From positions 73,669-137,668 of the forward strand of contig CAWHCN010000024.1 of the NCBI GenBank assembly GCA_963827935.1: 64,000 nucleotides of DNA, written 5' to 3'. This DNA comes from DATFNV01 sp963827935 (GTDB lineage Bacteria; Planctomycetota; Planctomycetia; Gemmatales; Gemmataceae). The position numbers were made by a program, and so were the translations under genes. Of this stretch, positions 42,726 through 52,995 are shown piece after piece. The notes under the pieces were generated by a model that did not search any database, was not told the DNA's origin, and saw only the letters and a list, made by a program, of their open reading frames with translations. Position 1 is the first letter of the stretch. Each line of letters starts with the position of its first letter.

Positions 42726-43475
42726 TCACTTCTCGGCGTTGGGGTCGAAATCCGGCCACGCGACCGCGCCGGTCTCCATGTCATATAGCGCGACGGCGAT
42801 GGCAGTTTCCTTCTTTTCGACGGCGTGGCTCAGCGCCTTGCTCTCGCCCAGCAGCCGGCGGGCCTGGGCCTGGGCATTCAGCTCGCACAAGCGAACGGCG
42901 AAATCGGCCGGCCTGTCGGCGCCGGCCTTCAGTACCGCCCCTTGGACGACTCTCATCCGGTCCTGAATGTCCTTCAGGTGGCCAGCGAGTGGCTTGTTGC
43001 CAGCGTCGGCAACCGCCCCGACCGCACCGCAGCCCTTGTGGCCCATCACGATGATGACCGGCACATGGAGGTGCTCGACGGCATACTCCAGCGAGCCCAG
43101 CACGTCCTCATCGACCACGTTGCCGGCATTCCGCGCGTCGAAGATGCGGCCGGGGCCCTGGTCGAAGATGAACTCCGGGACAACCCGGCTATCGGCACAG
43201 GTGAGGAGCGCGGCGATAGGTTGCTGTCCCTTCGACTGTTCCTTGCGGCGAGCGGCGTCGCCACGCGTGTCGATGGACCGGGTGCGCTGCGACTTGACGA
43301 AGCGCTGGTTGCCGACCTTCAGCTCGGCGAGTGCCGCCGCGGACGTGGTCGGCGCCGGTGTCTCGGCCGATGGCCGATCGCGCAGCCCCGCCCAGATCGT
43401 GGCCCCAGACGCCAGGAGCAACACCACGATGCCAGCGAACCGCACCATTGGTTTGGGTGGGATGCTTTTGTTCAT
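42726..43475 (-). CDS. beta-type carbonic anhydrase, exported or membrane anchored
   Basis: 249 residues. The zinc ligands lie in LLTCADSRV and MGHKGCGAV, the standard beta-class Cys-Asp/Arg and His-x2-Cys sites. An N-terminal hydrophobic helix (FAGIVVLLLASGATIWAGL) and a Pro/Thr/Ala linker place it outside the cytoplasm, unusual for a beta class enzyme but known. It would interconvert CO2 and bicarbonate in the periplasm. Confidence 0.9.
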   Translation of the reverse strand: MNKSIPPKPMVRFAGIVVLLLASGATIWAGLRDRPSAETPAPTTSAAALAELKVGNQRFVKSQRTRSIDTRGDAARRKEQSKGQQPIAALLTCADSRVVPEFIFDQGPGRIFDARNAGNVVDEDVLGSLEYAVEHLHVPVIIVMGHKGCGAVGAVADAGNKPLAGHLKDIQDRMRVVQGAVLKAGADRPADFAVRLCELNAQAQARRLLGESKALSHAVEKKETAIAVALYDMETGAVAWPDFDPNAEK

Positions 43476-43607
43476 GAGTCGCGACTCCGCAGGGGATGGG
43501 GAGAGACCTTGTCACGATATGGCTGCGGCCGAGTCCTGTCCGGGAAAAACGCCGGCGGGCGGCGCCCGGCTCCTTTTCGCTTTCCCCCAAGACCCACGGC
43601 CCCCCTC

Positions 43608-43766
43608 GTCCGCTGCTTCAACCGCAAACTCCGCGCCGCCATCCTGCGCATCGCCGACAACCTCATCCTGTGCAACCACCACTTCAACGTCCTGGGCCAT
43701 GCCTGGAAGACCCAGGGGAAGGACCCGCGGCACACACGCGTCAAGGTCGGCCTGCACTGCGCCTGA
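43608..43766 (+). pseudogene. C-terminal remnant of an IS110-like transposase
   Basis: About 50 residues (FNRKLRAAILRIADN, LILCNHHFNVLGHAW, TQGKDPRHTRVKVG) resemble the last part of IS110-family transposases of this group. Nothing upstream in the same frame continues it, and it stops after VKVGLHCA. No ends can be drawn. Confidence 0.5.
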
Positions 43767-43786
43767 TACGGCAGGGTGGGGTCACT

Positions 43787-43951
43787 CCCCTAATGTACCA
43801 GTATGGCGAAACGGTGACCGCCACCGAAGAGAGAGGATGGTTCGTTGACCCACTTACGGTATCCCTTGGCTCCTTAAAAAACCGCTCGCTCAGCGGCCCG
43901 TGGAAAGTACGTCTCGATCAGCTGGCCCAATTCCTACATGGCAGTCCTTTC
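43787..43951 (+). repeat. 165-base dispersed repeat, copy 1
   Basis: Begins cccctaatgtaccagtatgg and ends near acatggcagtcctttc. An inverted copy with high identity lies at 57139-57301. Both can be read as MYQYGETxTAxxERGW, but no gene context supports a protein. Confidence 0.75.
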
Positions 43952-44184
43952 CCCCCTTCTTGTTTGTCCTTTCCCCCCTTTTCCCTTTTTTCCGGCCCGT
44001 TTTTTCCGGCCCGGTGCGGTGGGCTCTGGCCGCGACGGGGCGGGTAGCAGCGGCAGTTTATGCGGAAAATCGTTGCAACCACTGCTCCGAGGGGGTAGCC
44101 TAGCCGCTGGCGTCGCAGCCGAGGGCCCAGGTCCCCCAGAAGGCATCCGGCTGAGAAATCGGTCTATCCCGGCACCTTTAGCTG
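43952..44184. other. gene-free low-complexity stretch
   Basis: Pyrimidine-rich runs (ccccccttcttgtttgtcc) followed by unremarkable sequence. No gene supported. Confidence 0.4.
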
Positions 44185-45160
44185 ATGAGATCCTCCTCCA
44201 TCAAAGAGCTTATCAGTCTTTTTATCTGCAAGGGGTTGCGGGTAGCAGAATGCATCCTCCCCCTTTGGTGCCTGCGCGTGCTGCTTTGGCCGGGCACTGC
44301 CGTCATGGCGTGCTGGGAACTGGCCTGTGTAAGGCCCACCATCAGGCAATTTGACCGACTTCCCCCTTCCCTGCGGCCACCTCTGGCTCGGCGTGCCTGG
44401 ATTTGGCGCATTTGGCAACGGCGTACCGAGGTGATTCTGGCGAAGCTGCTTTGCTTTTGGCCCGACCGGCTTGGCGAGCCGCGCTGGCAGAAGCATTGCC
44501 GGTGTACCGGTATGGAACAGTTCGAAGAGACGTGGGCCCGCGGCCGCCCCGTGGTCTTGGCGGTCTTGCACTTTGGGCCGCTGGCCGTCCTGCGCTTCTG
44601 GATGAGGGCCCGCGGACTGCCGATCGCCGCCCTGCTGCGGAGGAAGTCCAAGGATCGCCCCCTTCACCAAAGATACCTCGATCGCATCTGCGACCATGTG
44701 GGCGGCGTGCCTGGGCTCCGGCACGTCTTCGGCCGCGACGAACTCAGGGAGGTGTCCCAGTTCCTCCAGTCGCGGCGGCTACTCATTGTCGCCGTTGATG
44801 GCAATGCCGTTGATGGCAATGCCGCCAAACACGTGCTGGCTGAAGGCGACGATTTTCACCTTCGCATGGCCACCGGGGCGCTTCGATTGGCCGCGCACGA
44901 ATGCCAACGTAGTACCGTGCTTGATACGCGCGGACCAATCCCTGGGCTTTACCATTCATTTCGGCAAGCCCGTTCCTGCGGCGTGGGTGGGCGATAAATG
45001 CCAGTACGGGGCGGCCTGCAATCACTTGTTGCACGAGTTTCTTCCGGTGCTCCGCGATCAGCCGGAACAGTCCGGGTATGAGCTGCTAGCATGTTTTCAA
45101 ACGGCCGCCCCGCGACCGGACCGGCCTATCGATCCTGTAAGCGTCGGAGGAACCGTGTGA
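44185..45160 (+). CDS. LpxL-like lauroyl acyltransferase family protein, one frame break
   Basis: About 325 residues. LAVLHFGPLAVLRFW holds the H-x4-like acyltransferase motif of the LpxL/HtrB family; LLRRKSKDRPLHQRY and LLIVAVDGNAVDGN follow the same layout. A 15-base direct duplication repeats the words gttgatggcaatgcc at about 44800. The frame breaks near 44900; the continuation (TNANVVPCLIRADQSLGFT) is intact to 45160. The family transfers acyl groups to lipid A or related lipids at the inner membrane. The stop overlaps the next ATG by one base. Confidence 0.7.
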
Positions 45161-46413
45161 TGGCTGGATCGACTGGCAATGCACAACCCATCGTCATCAC
45201 CGGCATGGGAGTGACCTGCGCCGCGGGAGATTGCCCCGCCGCCCTCTGGGAGGCTGTTGTACGGGGGCAGTCACCCGCCGTGCGGTTTGCCGATCCGGGT
45301 GTCCCGGAGAGCCCGCTCATCGCCGCCTGCGTGGTGCCTGGTCCGGCCTTGGACGCCGTGAAGCTGCGACGCAGTCACAAAATGGACCGCTGTGTCCGAC
45401 TGGCCCTCGAGGCAGCCGACCAGGCCCTTGCCGATGCCGGCCTGTCGGCCCGGCGCTCCGATGATGCCCCGCTGGGAATTGTGGTTGGCACCAGCCGCGG
45501 GCCCATGCAAAAGTGGACCGAAATGCTCGACTGGCTCCGCTCCAGTTCCCGCCCTTTGCCTCCCACCCTGGCCGCGAACAGCACGCTCGCCTGCCTCAGT
45601 GGGGCCCTTGCCATGGCCTTTGAAGCGACGGGACCGTGTCTGACCGTTTCCGCGACCTGCGCTTCGGGGGCCGATGCCATCGCCGTGGCCGCGCAGCAAA
45701 TCACCTTGGGCACGGCGGACGTGATGCTAGCCGGGGGTGCCGACGCCCCGCTCCAAGACGCACTGATTCGGCAATTGCTCTCGACCGGTATCCTGGGCTC
45801 GCATGCCGATCCGCGCCGCGCCTGCCGGCCGTTTGACGTTACCCGCAACGGCACCTTGCTGGGTGAAGGGGCCGCCTTCCTCGTCCTGGAATCGCTCGCT
45901 TCGGCACGCCGGCGCGGGGCCCGGATCTATGGCCAATTGGCCGGCTGGGCTTTCGGCTCCGATCCGCGGTATTGCGCGGCGCCGAGCGAGGACGGGGAGG
46001 GCTTGCTTCGGGTGGTGACCCAGGCGCTGGCCTGTGCCGGCTTGACGGCGGGGCAGATCGACTACGTCAATGCCCACGGCACGGGCACGCCGCTTAACGA
46101 TCGCGTGGAAGTCGAGTCCCTGCGCCGCCTGCTCGGGGGGCGACTCGCGGAGGTGCCGTGCAGTTCGACAAAACCGATCACCGGCCATTGCCTGGGGGCT
46201 TCGCCGGCGCTCGAAGCAGTGATCAGCGTCCTGGCCCTGCACCACCAGTGCGTTCCGCCTACAGCTAACACCGTCGAACTCGATCCGGCCTGCCCGATCG
46301 ATGCCGTTACGGGTGCTGCTCGCCCGGCCTCGTTGCGGCTGGTCCTGTCCAATTCCCTCGGCTTTTGGGGCAAGAATGCGGCTCTCCTTTTCACCCGCCC
46401 ACCCCCGGCATGA
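45160..46413 (+). CDS. beta-ketoacyl-acyl carrier protein synthase (KAS II type)
   Basis: 417 residues. The Cys-His-His triad is present: VSATCASGADAIA, NAHGTGTPLND, and CSSTKPITGHCLGASPALEA. The ATG at 45160 uses the last base of the preceding stop (TGATG) behind GGAGG, so translation is coupled to the acyltransferase. The pair suggests a dedicated acyl chain made and then attached to a lipid, rather than general fatty acid synthesis; no carrier protein or reductase is in view. Confidence 0.88.
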   Translation: MAGSTGNAQPIVITGMGVTCAAGDCPAALWEAVVRGQSPAVRFADPGVPESPLIAACVVPGPALDAVKLRRSHKMDRCVRLALEAADQALADAGLSARRSDDAPLGIVVGTSRGPMQKWTEMLDWLRSSSRPLPPTLAANSTLACLSGALAMAFEATGPCLTVSATCASGADAIAVAAQQITLGTADVMLAGGADAPLQDALIRQLLSTGILGSHADPRRACRPFDVTRNGTLLGEGAAFLVLESLASARRRGARIYGQLAGWAFGSDPRYCAAPSEDGEGLLRVVTQALACAGLTAGQIDYVNAHGTGTPLNDRVEVESLRRLLGGRLAEVPCSSTKPITGHCLGASPALEAVISVLALHHQCVPPTANTVELDPACPIDAVTGAARPASLRLVLSNSLGFWGKNAALLFTRPPPA

Positions 46414-46448
46414 CGCCTGTCTCTTGAAGAGGAAAAGGAAGAGGAAAG

Positions 46449-46490
46449 GGTGTCAGGACCCGTTTCGCCGAAAAGGGTCCTGACACCTTT
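46449..46490 (+). terminator. terminator after the ketoacyl synthase gene
   Basis: ggtgtcaggaccc pairs with gggtcctgacacc around a loop of about 13 bases, followed by five T, 36 bases after the stop. Confidence 0.75.
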
Positions 46491-46599
46491 TTCATTCCCC
46501 CATGTCTTACCAAGCGACGACGAGCGCGAGGACTTGGCCTGGTTCCCAAAAAGGGAACAATGCGATTGACTCGGAAACGCCAGCGGGCGATACTGTGTC

Positions 46600-46893
46600 A
46601 TGCGCATCATCTCCAAGAAGGCGCTGAAAGACTTCTGGGAGCGGGAACCGGCCGCGAAGAGCGCTCTGGAGGCCTGGCACGCGGAAGCAAAGAGCAGCGC
46701 CTGGGCGACGCCGGCCGAGCTGAAGGCGCACTTCGGCACTGCCAGCGTCCTGAAGGGTGGCCGGGTCGTCTTCAACATCGGCGGCAACAAATACCGCTTG
46801 GTCGTGTGGATCAATTACGACTTCTTCACCATTTACGTGCGCTTCGTGGGGACGCACGCCGAGTACGACGAGATCGATGCCCAAACGATTTGA
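46600..46893 (+). CDS. higB: HigB-family mRNA interferase toxin
   Basis: 97 residues. The RelE-fold toxin of the HigB group: MRIISKKALKDFWERE, FNIGGNKYRLVVWINYD and IYVRFVGTHAEYDEID. It cleaves mRNA on the ribosome in known members. Toxin-first order is typical for higBA. The antitoxin starts 15 bases later. Confidence 0.93.
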   Translation: MRIISKKALKDFWEREPAAKSALEAWHAEAKSSAWATPAELKAHFGTASVLKGGRVVFNIGGNKYRLVVWINYDFFTIYVRFVGTHAEYDEIDAQTI

Positions 46894-46908
46894 ACGAGGG
46901 CGCGGACC

Positions 46909-47370
46909 ATGAAACCGAAGGTGATAAAGACCGAAGCGGACTACACGGCAGCGCTGGCCCGCGTGGCAGCGATCTTCGCTGCCAAACCGGGCACGCCGAA
47001 GGGGGACGAACTGGAGGTCTGGCTGCTCCTCGTCGAGAAATACGAGGAGGCGGTCTACCCCGTCGACCTGCCCGACCCGATTGCGGCCCTGCGGTTTCGC
47101 ATGGAACAAGCGGAGCTGAGGCCGAAGGACCTGGAACCGTACATCGGCAGCAAGAGCAAGGTCTCGGAAGTGCTGAGCGGGCGACGGCCCCTCAGCCTGA
47201 CCATGATCCGCAAGCTCGTCGCGGGGCTGCGCCTCCCGGCCGAGGTTGCGCTGCGCGAAACGAAAGCCCCGCCCACCGGCCGCGCCAAGGATCGGCCAGC
47301 GCGGCGGAAACGGTCCACGGCCACGGCCCGGAGGGCAGAACGGGGACGCAGCTCAAAGCACACGGATTGA
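46909..47370 (+). CDS. higA: HigA-type helix-turn-helix antitoxin
   Basis: 153 residues. N-terminal ADYTAALARVAAIFAAKPGT and AALRFRMEQAELRPKDLEPY with the XRE-type helix-turn-helix KSKVSEVLSGRRPLSLTMIR. It neutralises HigB and represses the pair. An extra Arg/Lys-rich tail of about 35 residues after LPAEVALRE is longer than usual for HigA. Confidence 0.9.
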   Translation: MKPKVIKTEADYTAALARVAAIFAAKPGTPKGDELEVWLLLVEKYEEAVYPVDLPDPIAALRFRMEQAELRPKDLEPYIGSKSKVSEVLSGRRPLSLTMIRKLVAGLRLPAEVALRETKAPPTGRAKDRPARRKRSTATARRAERGRSSKHTD

Positions 47371-47717
47371 ACAATTCGTAGGATTTGAGCCATGTCCCCT
47401 TTGACGTCCCACCGGTTCACCTGTCCGATTTGAGATTCAAAACCACGCTGTCCCCCTTATCCGCGCCGTCAGAAGGGCCCGAATAGAGGGCGCAGCTCGT
47501 TTTTTTGGACTAAAGAAGACGAGTTCCGTCCGCTTTTTCATCTGTGGTTCCTCGACCCGGTACCAATGCCGAGGGTGCCGAAGGCCTTCCCGGCTCGCGG
47601 GGCTAATCCGACGCACTGGACATCCCGGCCGATTCGGGATACACTACAATGTTGACGTCAGGTCACGGACCGGCCGCATCTTCCACCTGCACCTGCAACT
47701 TCCATCAGAGGCGAGCC
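47371..47717. other. gene-free region upstream of the LRR gene
   Basis: No gene supported. A possible -10 (TACACT, near 47640) lies ahead of the LRR gene; an in-frame ATG at 47649 is not preferred. Confidence 0.4.
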
Positions 47718-48864
47718 ATGGTCCGCGGGTATCCGGCATCCATCGGAGCCTCGGTAACCCTTGCCCTGTTGGTGCTGACGGGCCCCGGGATGTGTGCGGA
47801 GCCGAGCGCACGGATAAAGAAGGCGAAGGAAGCCATCAGGTTCCAAGGCGGCAGAGTAACCACTTATATCAATCCTGACACGCTTGAGGAAGAGGAAGGC
47901 GAGGCGCTTCCGGCTTTAGGTGCGAGCACCATCGGTTTGCTTGGATCGCCGGGCGGACAAGGGCCGCTTCTCGCGGCGTCTGCACTTTTCCCCGGAAGAG
48001 CGGAAGGCCATTATACCGTGACCTTTGCCAATAGCGACCTCACCGACGCGAGGCTGGTGTGTCTGAAGGACTCCTTGAAAGAAATTGATCCCAAAAGACT
48101 GGACCTCCGGTTCACGAGCGTGACGGGGACTCAGCCAGGAGTTAACCTCTGGCAAGACTTGGTCCTTCCAAATCTTGTCGACCTGGACCTCTCCAGCACC
48201 CTCGTTGAGTGTCTTCCCAGCCTAAAGAATTTTCACAAGCTGAAGTACTTGAGGCTCGCTAATGATCGCCTGAGGTACCGCGAACTCGATCGGTTTATCC
48301 GAGACGAATCAAAGATTTGCCCGTGCCAGGGCATTCACCTGTACTTGTCGCGTGCTAGTCTTATCGATCTGAAACCCATTCAGCTCCCAGATGGTACGTC
48401 GGCATGTGAGGAGGTGCATCTTACTAGCGATTGCTGGTTGACGAGATTAGTTCAGGCTCTGGCACTACGGGCAGGTTTCTGCGCTGGGTTGGACGTGTCA
48501 AACAATGGAATAAGCAATCAGGCACTGAAGAGCCAATCGCTGTGTCGGCTCGGGCTGGCGGAGGTGAGCCTTGCTGGCAACAACGAGGTACAAGATGATG
48601 GGATTGCCTTCCTGAAGCAGTATTCCGCAACCATCACGAATCTGAATCTGTCCGGGACAAAAGTCACCGGGAAAGGACTCGCCTCGATTGACAAGTGCAG
48701 CGGCCTCAAACGTCTGGCTCTTTCAGGCATCAACAACCTGAGCGATGCAGGATTGGTAGCAATTCTGACGAAGAATCGGAGTATTGTTCGGCTGGACCTA
48801 TCCGGTACCCCAACGGTCGTAACGCCCGACCTGCAGGAGGCTATCGGCAAGCTTGAACACTTAG
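47718..48864 (+). pseudogene. leucine-rich-repeat protein, 5' part, split by an insertion sequence
   Basis: Start at ATG 47718 after AGAGGCGAG, with a signal peptide (ASIGASVTLALLVLTGPGMC). Repeats follow the pattern L-x-LSGT-x-VT-x-x-GL: TNLNLSGTKVTGKGLASI, LKRLALSGINNLSDAGL, IVRLDLSGTPTVVTPDL. The insertion falls after GKLEHL. If the IS and one TTAG copy are removed, the frame runs on unbroken into the piece at 50362. The intact protein would be about 496 residues. Probably exported; function unknown. Confidence 0.85.
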
Positions 48865-50357
48865 TTCTACTGTGCCCCTTTTGGGATAGTTCGTATAGTA
48901 TGCCGGAACTCGCCCCATCATGGAAGATCAGTATGGAGGAACACGGATGTCCCTCTTGGAATCCCCGGAAGCGCTCGCCTTGCTCGCCGATGTGAAGGTG
49001 CCGCTGGCAGCCGTGCAGGGCGGCGTCCGCCGCTTGGCGGGGTTCATCGAACGCTATCAGCCCCTGTTCTATCGCACGGAACAACGGCACTGGGCCGAGG
49101 TCGTTCTCGAAGGCCGCCTCAGCAACCTGGAGCGCAAGACCAACGAGCCGATCGCTCGGCAAGCTGGCGCGGCACGCAAGCCGGTGCAAAAGTTCGTCGG
49201 CGCCGGCAAATGGTCCGATAGCGCCGTGTTGGACGAGTTGCACCGGCACGTGGCCGCAGCGTGGCGCGACGACGACGCGGTGCTGATCTTTGACGGCAGC
49301 GGCTTCGCCAAGAAAGGCGACGACTCCTGTGGCGTGGCCCGGCAGTGGTGCGGCCGCCTGGGCAAGGTCGAGAACTGTCAGGTGGGCGTGTTCACGGCCT
49401 ATGCCTGTGCTCAGGGCGAGACGTTGCTGGCCGCGGATTTGTATTTGCCGCAAGAGTGGGTGGACGATCGCAAGCGGCGGGCGAAATGTTACGTGCCCAC
49501 CGAGACGACGTTTCAGGAGAAATGGCGTCTGGCCTTGGGCCAATGGGAGCGTTGCCGAGCGTTGCCGCACGGCTGGGTGGCGGCCGACGACGAGTTTGGC
49601 CGGGTGACGGAGTTTCGGCAAGCCTTGCGACGTGGCGGCGAGCGTTATGTGGTGGATGTGCCGTGCAACACGCTGATCCGCGACCTGGAAGCCGAGCGAG
49701 AGGCGGGGCCGTCGGGACGGCGACGGTTGCCGCCCTTCGAGCAGGTCCAGGCCTGGGCGGCGCGTCAGCCGGCGTCGGCGTGGCAGCGCCTGACGGTGCG
49801 GGCGGGTGAGAAAGGCCCCTTGGTGGTGCGTGCCCTGACGCGGTTGGTGCAAACCAAGGATGCCGACGGCTGCGTCGGTAGACCGGAACGAGTCGTGATC
49901 GTGCGTCCGGTGGATCGCGCCGGCGACGTGACCTATGCGTTGAGCAACGCCTTGTCGGGGGTAGCGTTGGCGGAGTTGGTGCGTGTCAAGTGTGAGCGGC
50001 CGCGGATCGAACAGGCGTTGCAGATGGGCAAGGGTGAGGTGGGGTTGGCCCACTACGAAGTGCGCAGTTGGGTCGGCTGGTATCACCACATGACGCTGTC
50101 GCTGTTGGCCTTGTGGTTTCTGAATCTGGAGAAGTCGGTCCTCAAAAAAAAACGGTGTGGATCACCGTGCCGCAACTGCGGGTAATCTTCGCCTGGGTGC
50201 TGGAGCGTCGGCCGACGACGTTGGCAGGGATTCTCGCCGAAGTCAACACCGTGCTGCGCCGGACGGAAGAAGGCGCATCTACCATTGGGTAGATGCGACC
50301 GGAGAATTCCCACCGTCTCGGCGTGCGCCAGACATATGAAAAAGGGGCACAGTAGAA
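48865..50357 (+). mobile_element. IS701-like insertion sequence with target-site duplication
   Basis: 1,493 bases. Inverted repeats ttctactgtgcccctttt at 48865-48882 and 50340-50357 are exact reverse complements. A 4-base duplication TTAG (48861-48864 and 50358-50361) fits the YTAR target of the IS701 family. The host ORF closes perfectly when it is removed. Confidence 0.95.
48947..50292 (+). CDS. IS701-family transposase, frame break at an A9 run
   Basis: About 448 residues if joined. A DDE transposase: LIFDGSGFAKKGDDSCGVAR (first aspartate), GRLGKVENCQVGVF, VAADDEFGR (second), and YEVRSWVGWYHHMTLSLLAL near the end. ATG 48947 follows GGAGG. The frame changes at nine A (50144-50152); ten would give LKKKTVWITVPQLR and an end at 50292. 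That is a typical transcriptional-slippage site, though a sequence error is possible. Without the change translation stops at 50185, leaving most of the enzyme. Confidence 0.85.
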
Positions 50358-50361
50358 TTAG

Positions 50362-50705
50362 TAACGCTAAACATTTCCGGCACTGGCGTAGACGATGCTG
50401 GAATGAAGAGGATTTGGAGCCAACTACAATGGGGTGTTCCTTCCCCCATAGAAGGGGAAGACCCCTTAAAGTACCGGGGGCGAAGGTCCTTGGACGTTTC
50501 GAAGACAAGCGTGACGAATCAATGGCTGATAGAGGGAAACCAGGTCGGGTTTCCGTCGCTTGGGGAGATTTACATCGCGGACACAAAGATGACGCCCGGA
50601 GGGATTTTGCACCGAAACGCGGTTGGCCAAAACTTCCCGGCCCTTCATGCCGCAGGCAATGAAGACTTGACAGGCCGCATTCTCAGAATAATGCCCTTGC
50701 CCTGA
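50362..50705 (+). pseudogene. leucine-rich-repeat protein, 3' part
   Basis: In the same frame as the 5' part: VTLNISGTGVDDAGMKRI, RRSLDVSKTSVTNQW, GEIYIADTKMTPGG continue the repeat pattern to a TGA at 50705. It has no start of its own after the insertion. Confidence 0.85.
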
Positions 50706-50835
50706 TCCGGTACAAGAAAAACCAAATGAATCGTTTCCGCTGTGCTTCCCAGAATGAGAAAGCTGTGCCGGAGGGTGCGTCGTCCTTACTGCGAGCAGAT
50801 ACACAAGAGTTTGTCCTATTCTCGGAGAAATCACG

Positions 50836-51682
50836 ATGATGGCATGTCGACCGCTCGTTGTGTCTGTTCTGCTAATACTCGGCTCGATGGCCCACGGCCA
50901 AGATGAACCCGACAAGAACGCGCTCTCACACACTGGAGGCGAAGATCGGCGGCAAGTTCAGACGGGACACGTCTGATCGAATTACAGGCCTGATCATTAA
51001 CGGCGACAAATTGTCCGAGGAGACGCTGAAAGAAGTCAACCGGTTACTCCCGAAACTCAAACACCTGACATTTAGTTCCGGCTCTGGCAAGATAACGGTT
51101 GATTGGGTTGATAAAATGAACAAGCTCCTAGCAAGTGGAAAATACAAAGAGGGTTATATTCTAGACCTCAGTGCTACCGATGTAAACGTCGATTGGCTCA
51201 AGAAATTACGAGAGGGTCTTGATAATATTGATGGGCTGAATCTTAGTCATACAGCGATTAAAGATGGAGATCTTGGCGAAGTCAACAGCCATTCGAATCT
51301 TAAGGTTTTGTACCTCGCTCAGACTGGTGTAACGGATACGGGACTGGGAGCAATTAAGAAACTGGACAAGCTCTCTCAACTCTATCTGGGCAAGACCACG
51401 GTGTCCGACGACGGCCTAATGCACATCAAGAGCAACCACACGATGCTACAAATGCTGGACTTAAGCTACTTAGTGGACGTTACGAACAAGGGACTGGAGA
51501 ATCTGACCAGCTTGAACGAACTTAAGTATCTGGATCTTAGGTATGACGAAAATGTGACTAATGACGGCGTGCCCCAGCTCGAGAAACTTAAGCGGCTTAA
51601 GACCTTGGGCCTCACTGGAACGAAGGTAACGGACAAGCGTGCGAAGCAACTCGGGGCCAAACTCCGCTGCGAAATCCGCTGA
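50836..51682 (+). CDS. second leucine-rich-repeat protein, one frame break
   Basis: The signal peptide (PLVVSVLLILGSMAHGQ) starts at ATG 50836 behind GGAGA. The frame breaks between about 50905 and 50945; the body then gives at least six repeats, such as IDGLNLSHTAIKDGDLGEV, LKVLYLAQTGVTDTGLGAI and LSQLYLGKTTVSDDGL, ending in TGTKVTDKRAKQLGAKLRCEIR shortened here. About 280 residues. Sequence is richer in A/T than the housekeeping genes. Related to the split LRR gene directly upstream, so a tandem duplication is likely. Confidence 0.72.
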
Positions 51683-51814
51683 TCTTGATTCAAAACGGTC
51701 CGGTGCCCACCCGAAAAGCTGATCTGGGGTTACAACACATCAGCGGACACGCCGGCCGTAGTTTCGGGGTTTCACACCTACTGTAAAGCAGTCGTTAGGA
51801 TCGCGACTGCCCGT

Positions 51815-52837
51815 TCACTTCGGCAGGTCAAATCTCGCCGGCGGTGTCGTGGCACCGCCTGGATTGACCGGGATGGCCGGGTTCAACTGCGTTGGCGCCG
51901 CCCGTCCAGCCTGGCTGGCAACGGGGGTTGCGATGGCGGTGGTGCCCGTTGAGTTGCGCTGCCCAGACCAGTGATAGGTGAAGGCCAGCCATTGCGCCCG
52001 CGAGAGGTTAACCTTGCCACCCTTGGACGTAATGCCTTCGTTGATCGCCTTTTCTATCTCCGTCCGATACTGCTGCTTGACGGCCCTGAGCTCATTGGTT
52101 GCGATTGTCACGCGTTTCGATGGATCTGAAGCATCCGGCATTAGCGTCAACTCGTACGTGGTCAGTGTGACGAGCAATGGAGGGGTGGTGATAATGCTCG
52201 GATCGAGCGTGGCAATGTCCTGGAGTGCAAGGGTGAAGTCCGCGAAGACCTGGGTGTCGCCCGGCATGACCCAGACCCACATGTCGCCGCAGTGCCCCTT
52301 GTGGCGGGCGCAAGGGGAACATCTTTCAGGCGTCCCATCCGGACCCAATCGCGGGATCTTGTCGAGCCGCTCTTCCACGCCGAAATGCGGCTCGTTGTCC
52401 AGGAGAACTCTTGGATCGCCGAGGATGCCAGGATAGACGCTGCGCCCTCTCTCAGGGCCGAAGAGCGCCCAGAGGCAGGCAGCGTGCAGGGCCTCAAGTT
52501 GTTGGTATTCGGCCGAGGGATCGACGGTCCACTGGGCCTTGGGGCTGCGGCTTCCCGTGGCCGCAAACGCTTCCTTTGTGAGCATAAGCGGGGCCCACGT
52601 GATGGTTTGGCCGAGGTTGATGGTGTCCGTTACGGTTATGGTCCCACCCGAGTAAAGTGCAAAAGGCGGCAGAATATCGGGATTTGCCGCTACGGCCGCA
52701 AGACAGTTCATAACGGACTGGTTGCGAGTCTCACCCCCGGAGCGAATCTGGTTCAGCGTGTATTGTTCGAGGGAAACGGACGTGCAGCCCGAGCAGACAA
52801 TCGTGCCGGTCAGGACCAAGATCCAGATGCTCTTCAT
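51815..52837 (-). CDS. lipoprotein of unknown function
   Basis: 340 residues from ATG 52837 behind GAGGAG. The lipobox region is WILVLTGTIVCSGCTSVSLE. Shared with the neighbour at 52996: a start Cys in SGCT/TGCT, then C-ARHKGHCGDMWVWV, and a C-terminal beta-rich part. The two arose by duplication (see the 52996 entry). Function not recognised; Pro/Ala-rich tail. Confidence 0.75.
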   Translation of the reverse strand: MKSIWILVLTGTIVCSGCTSVSLEQYTLNQIRSGGETRNQSVMNCLAAVAANPDILPPFALYSGGTITVTDTINLGQTITWAPLMLTKEAFAATGSRSPKAQWTVDPSAEYQQLEALHAACLWALFGPERGRSVYPGILGDPRVLLDNEPHFGVEERLDKIPRLGPDGTPERCSPCARHKGHCGDMWVWVMPGDTQVFADFTLALQDIATLDPSIITTPPLLVTLTTYELTLMPDASDPSKRVTIATNELRAVKQQYRTEIEKAINEGITSKGGKVNLSRAQWLAFTYHWSGQRNSTGTTAIATPVASQAGRAAPTQLNPAIPVNPGGATTPPARFDLPK

Positions 52838-52995
52838 CTTGCACTCCTCTGCCCATGTCTTCGGGTCGCCGGGAACAGGTACGGGTGCCCCCGTCGTAAA
52901 GCCCGATGTCGTAACCAGCGATACACTGGCAACCGCCGTCATCTCGAGGTACGGGACGAAGGCCATCCAGCAGCACGCCGCAGGCGTTGCTGTGG

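Noticed and set aside
48941..50185. Whole LRR region as two separate genes
   Set aside because: The right-hand piece lacks a start, shares the frame with the left, and the IS duplication shows one split gene.
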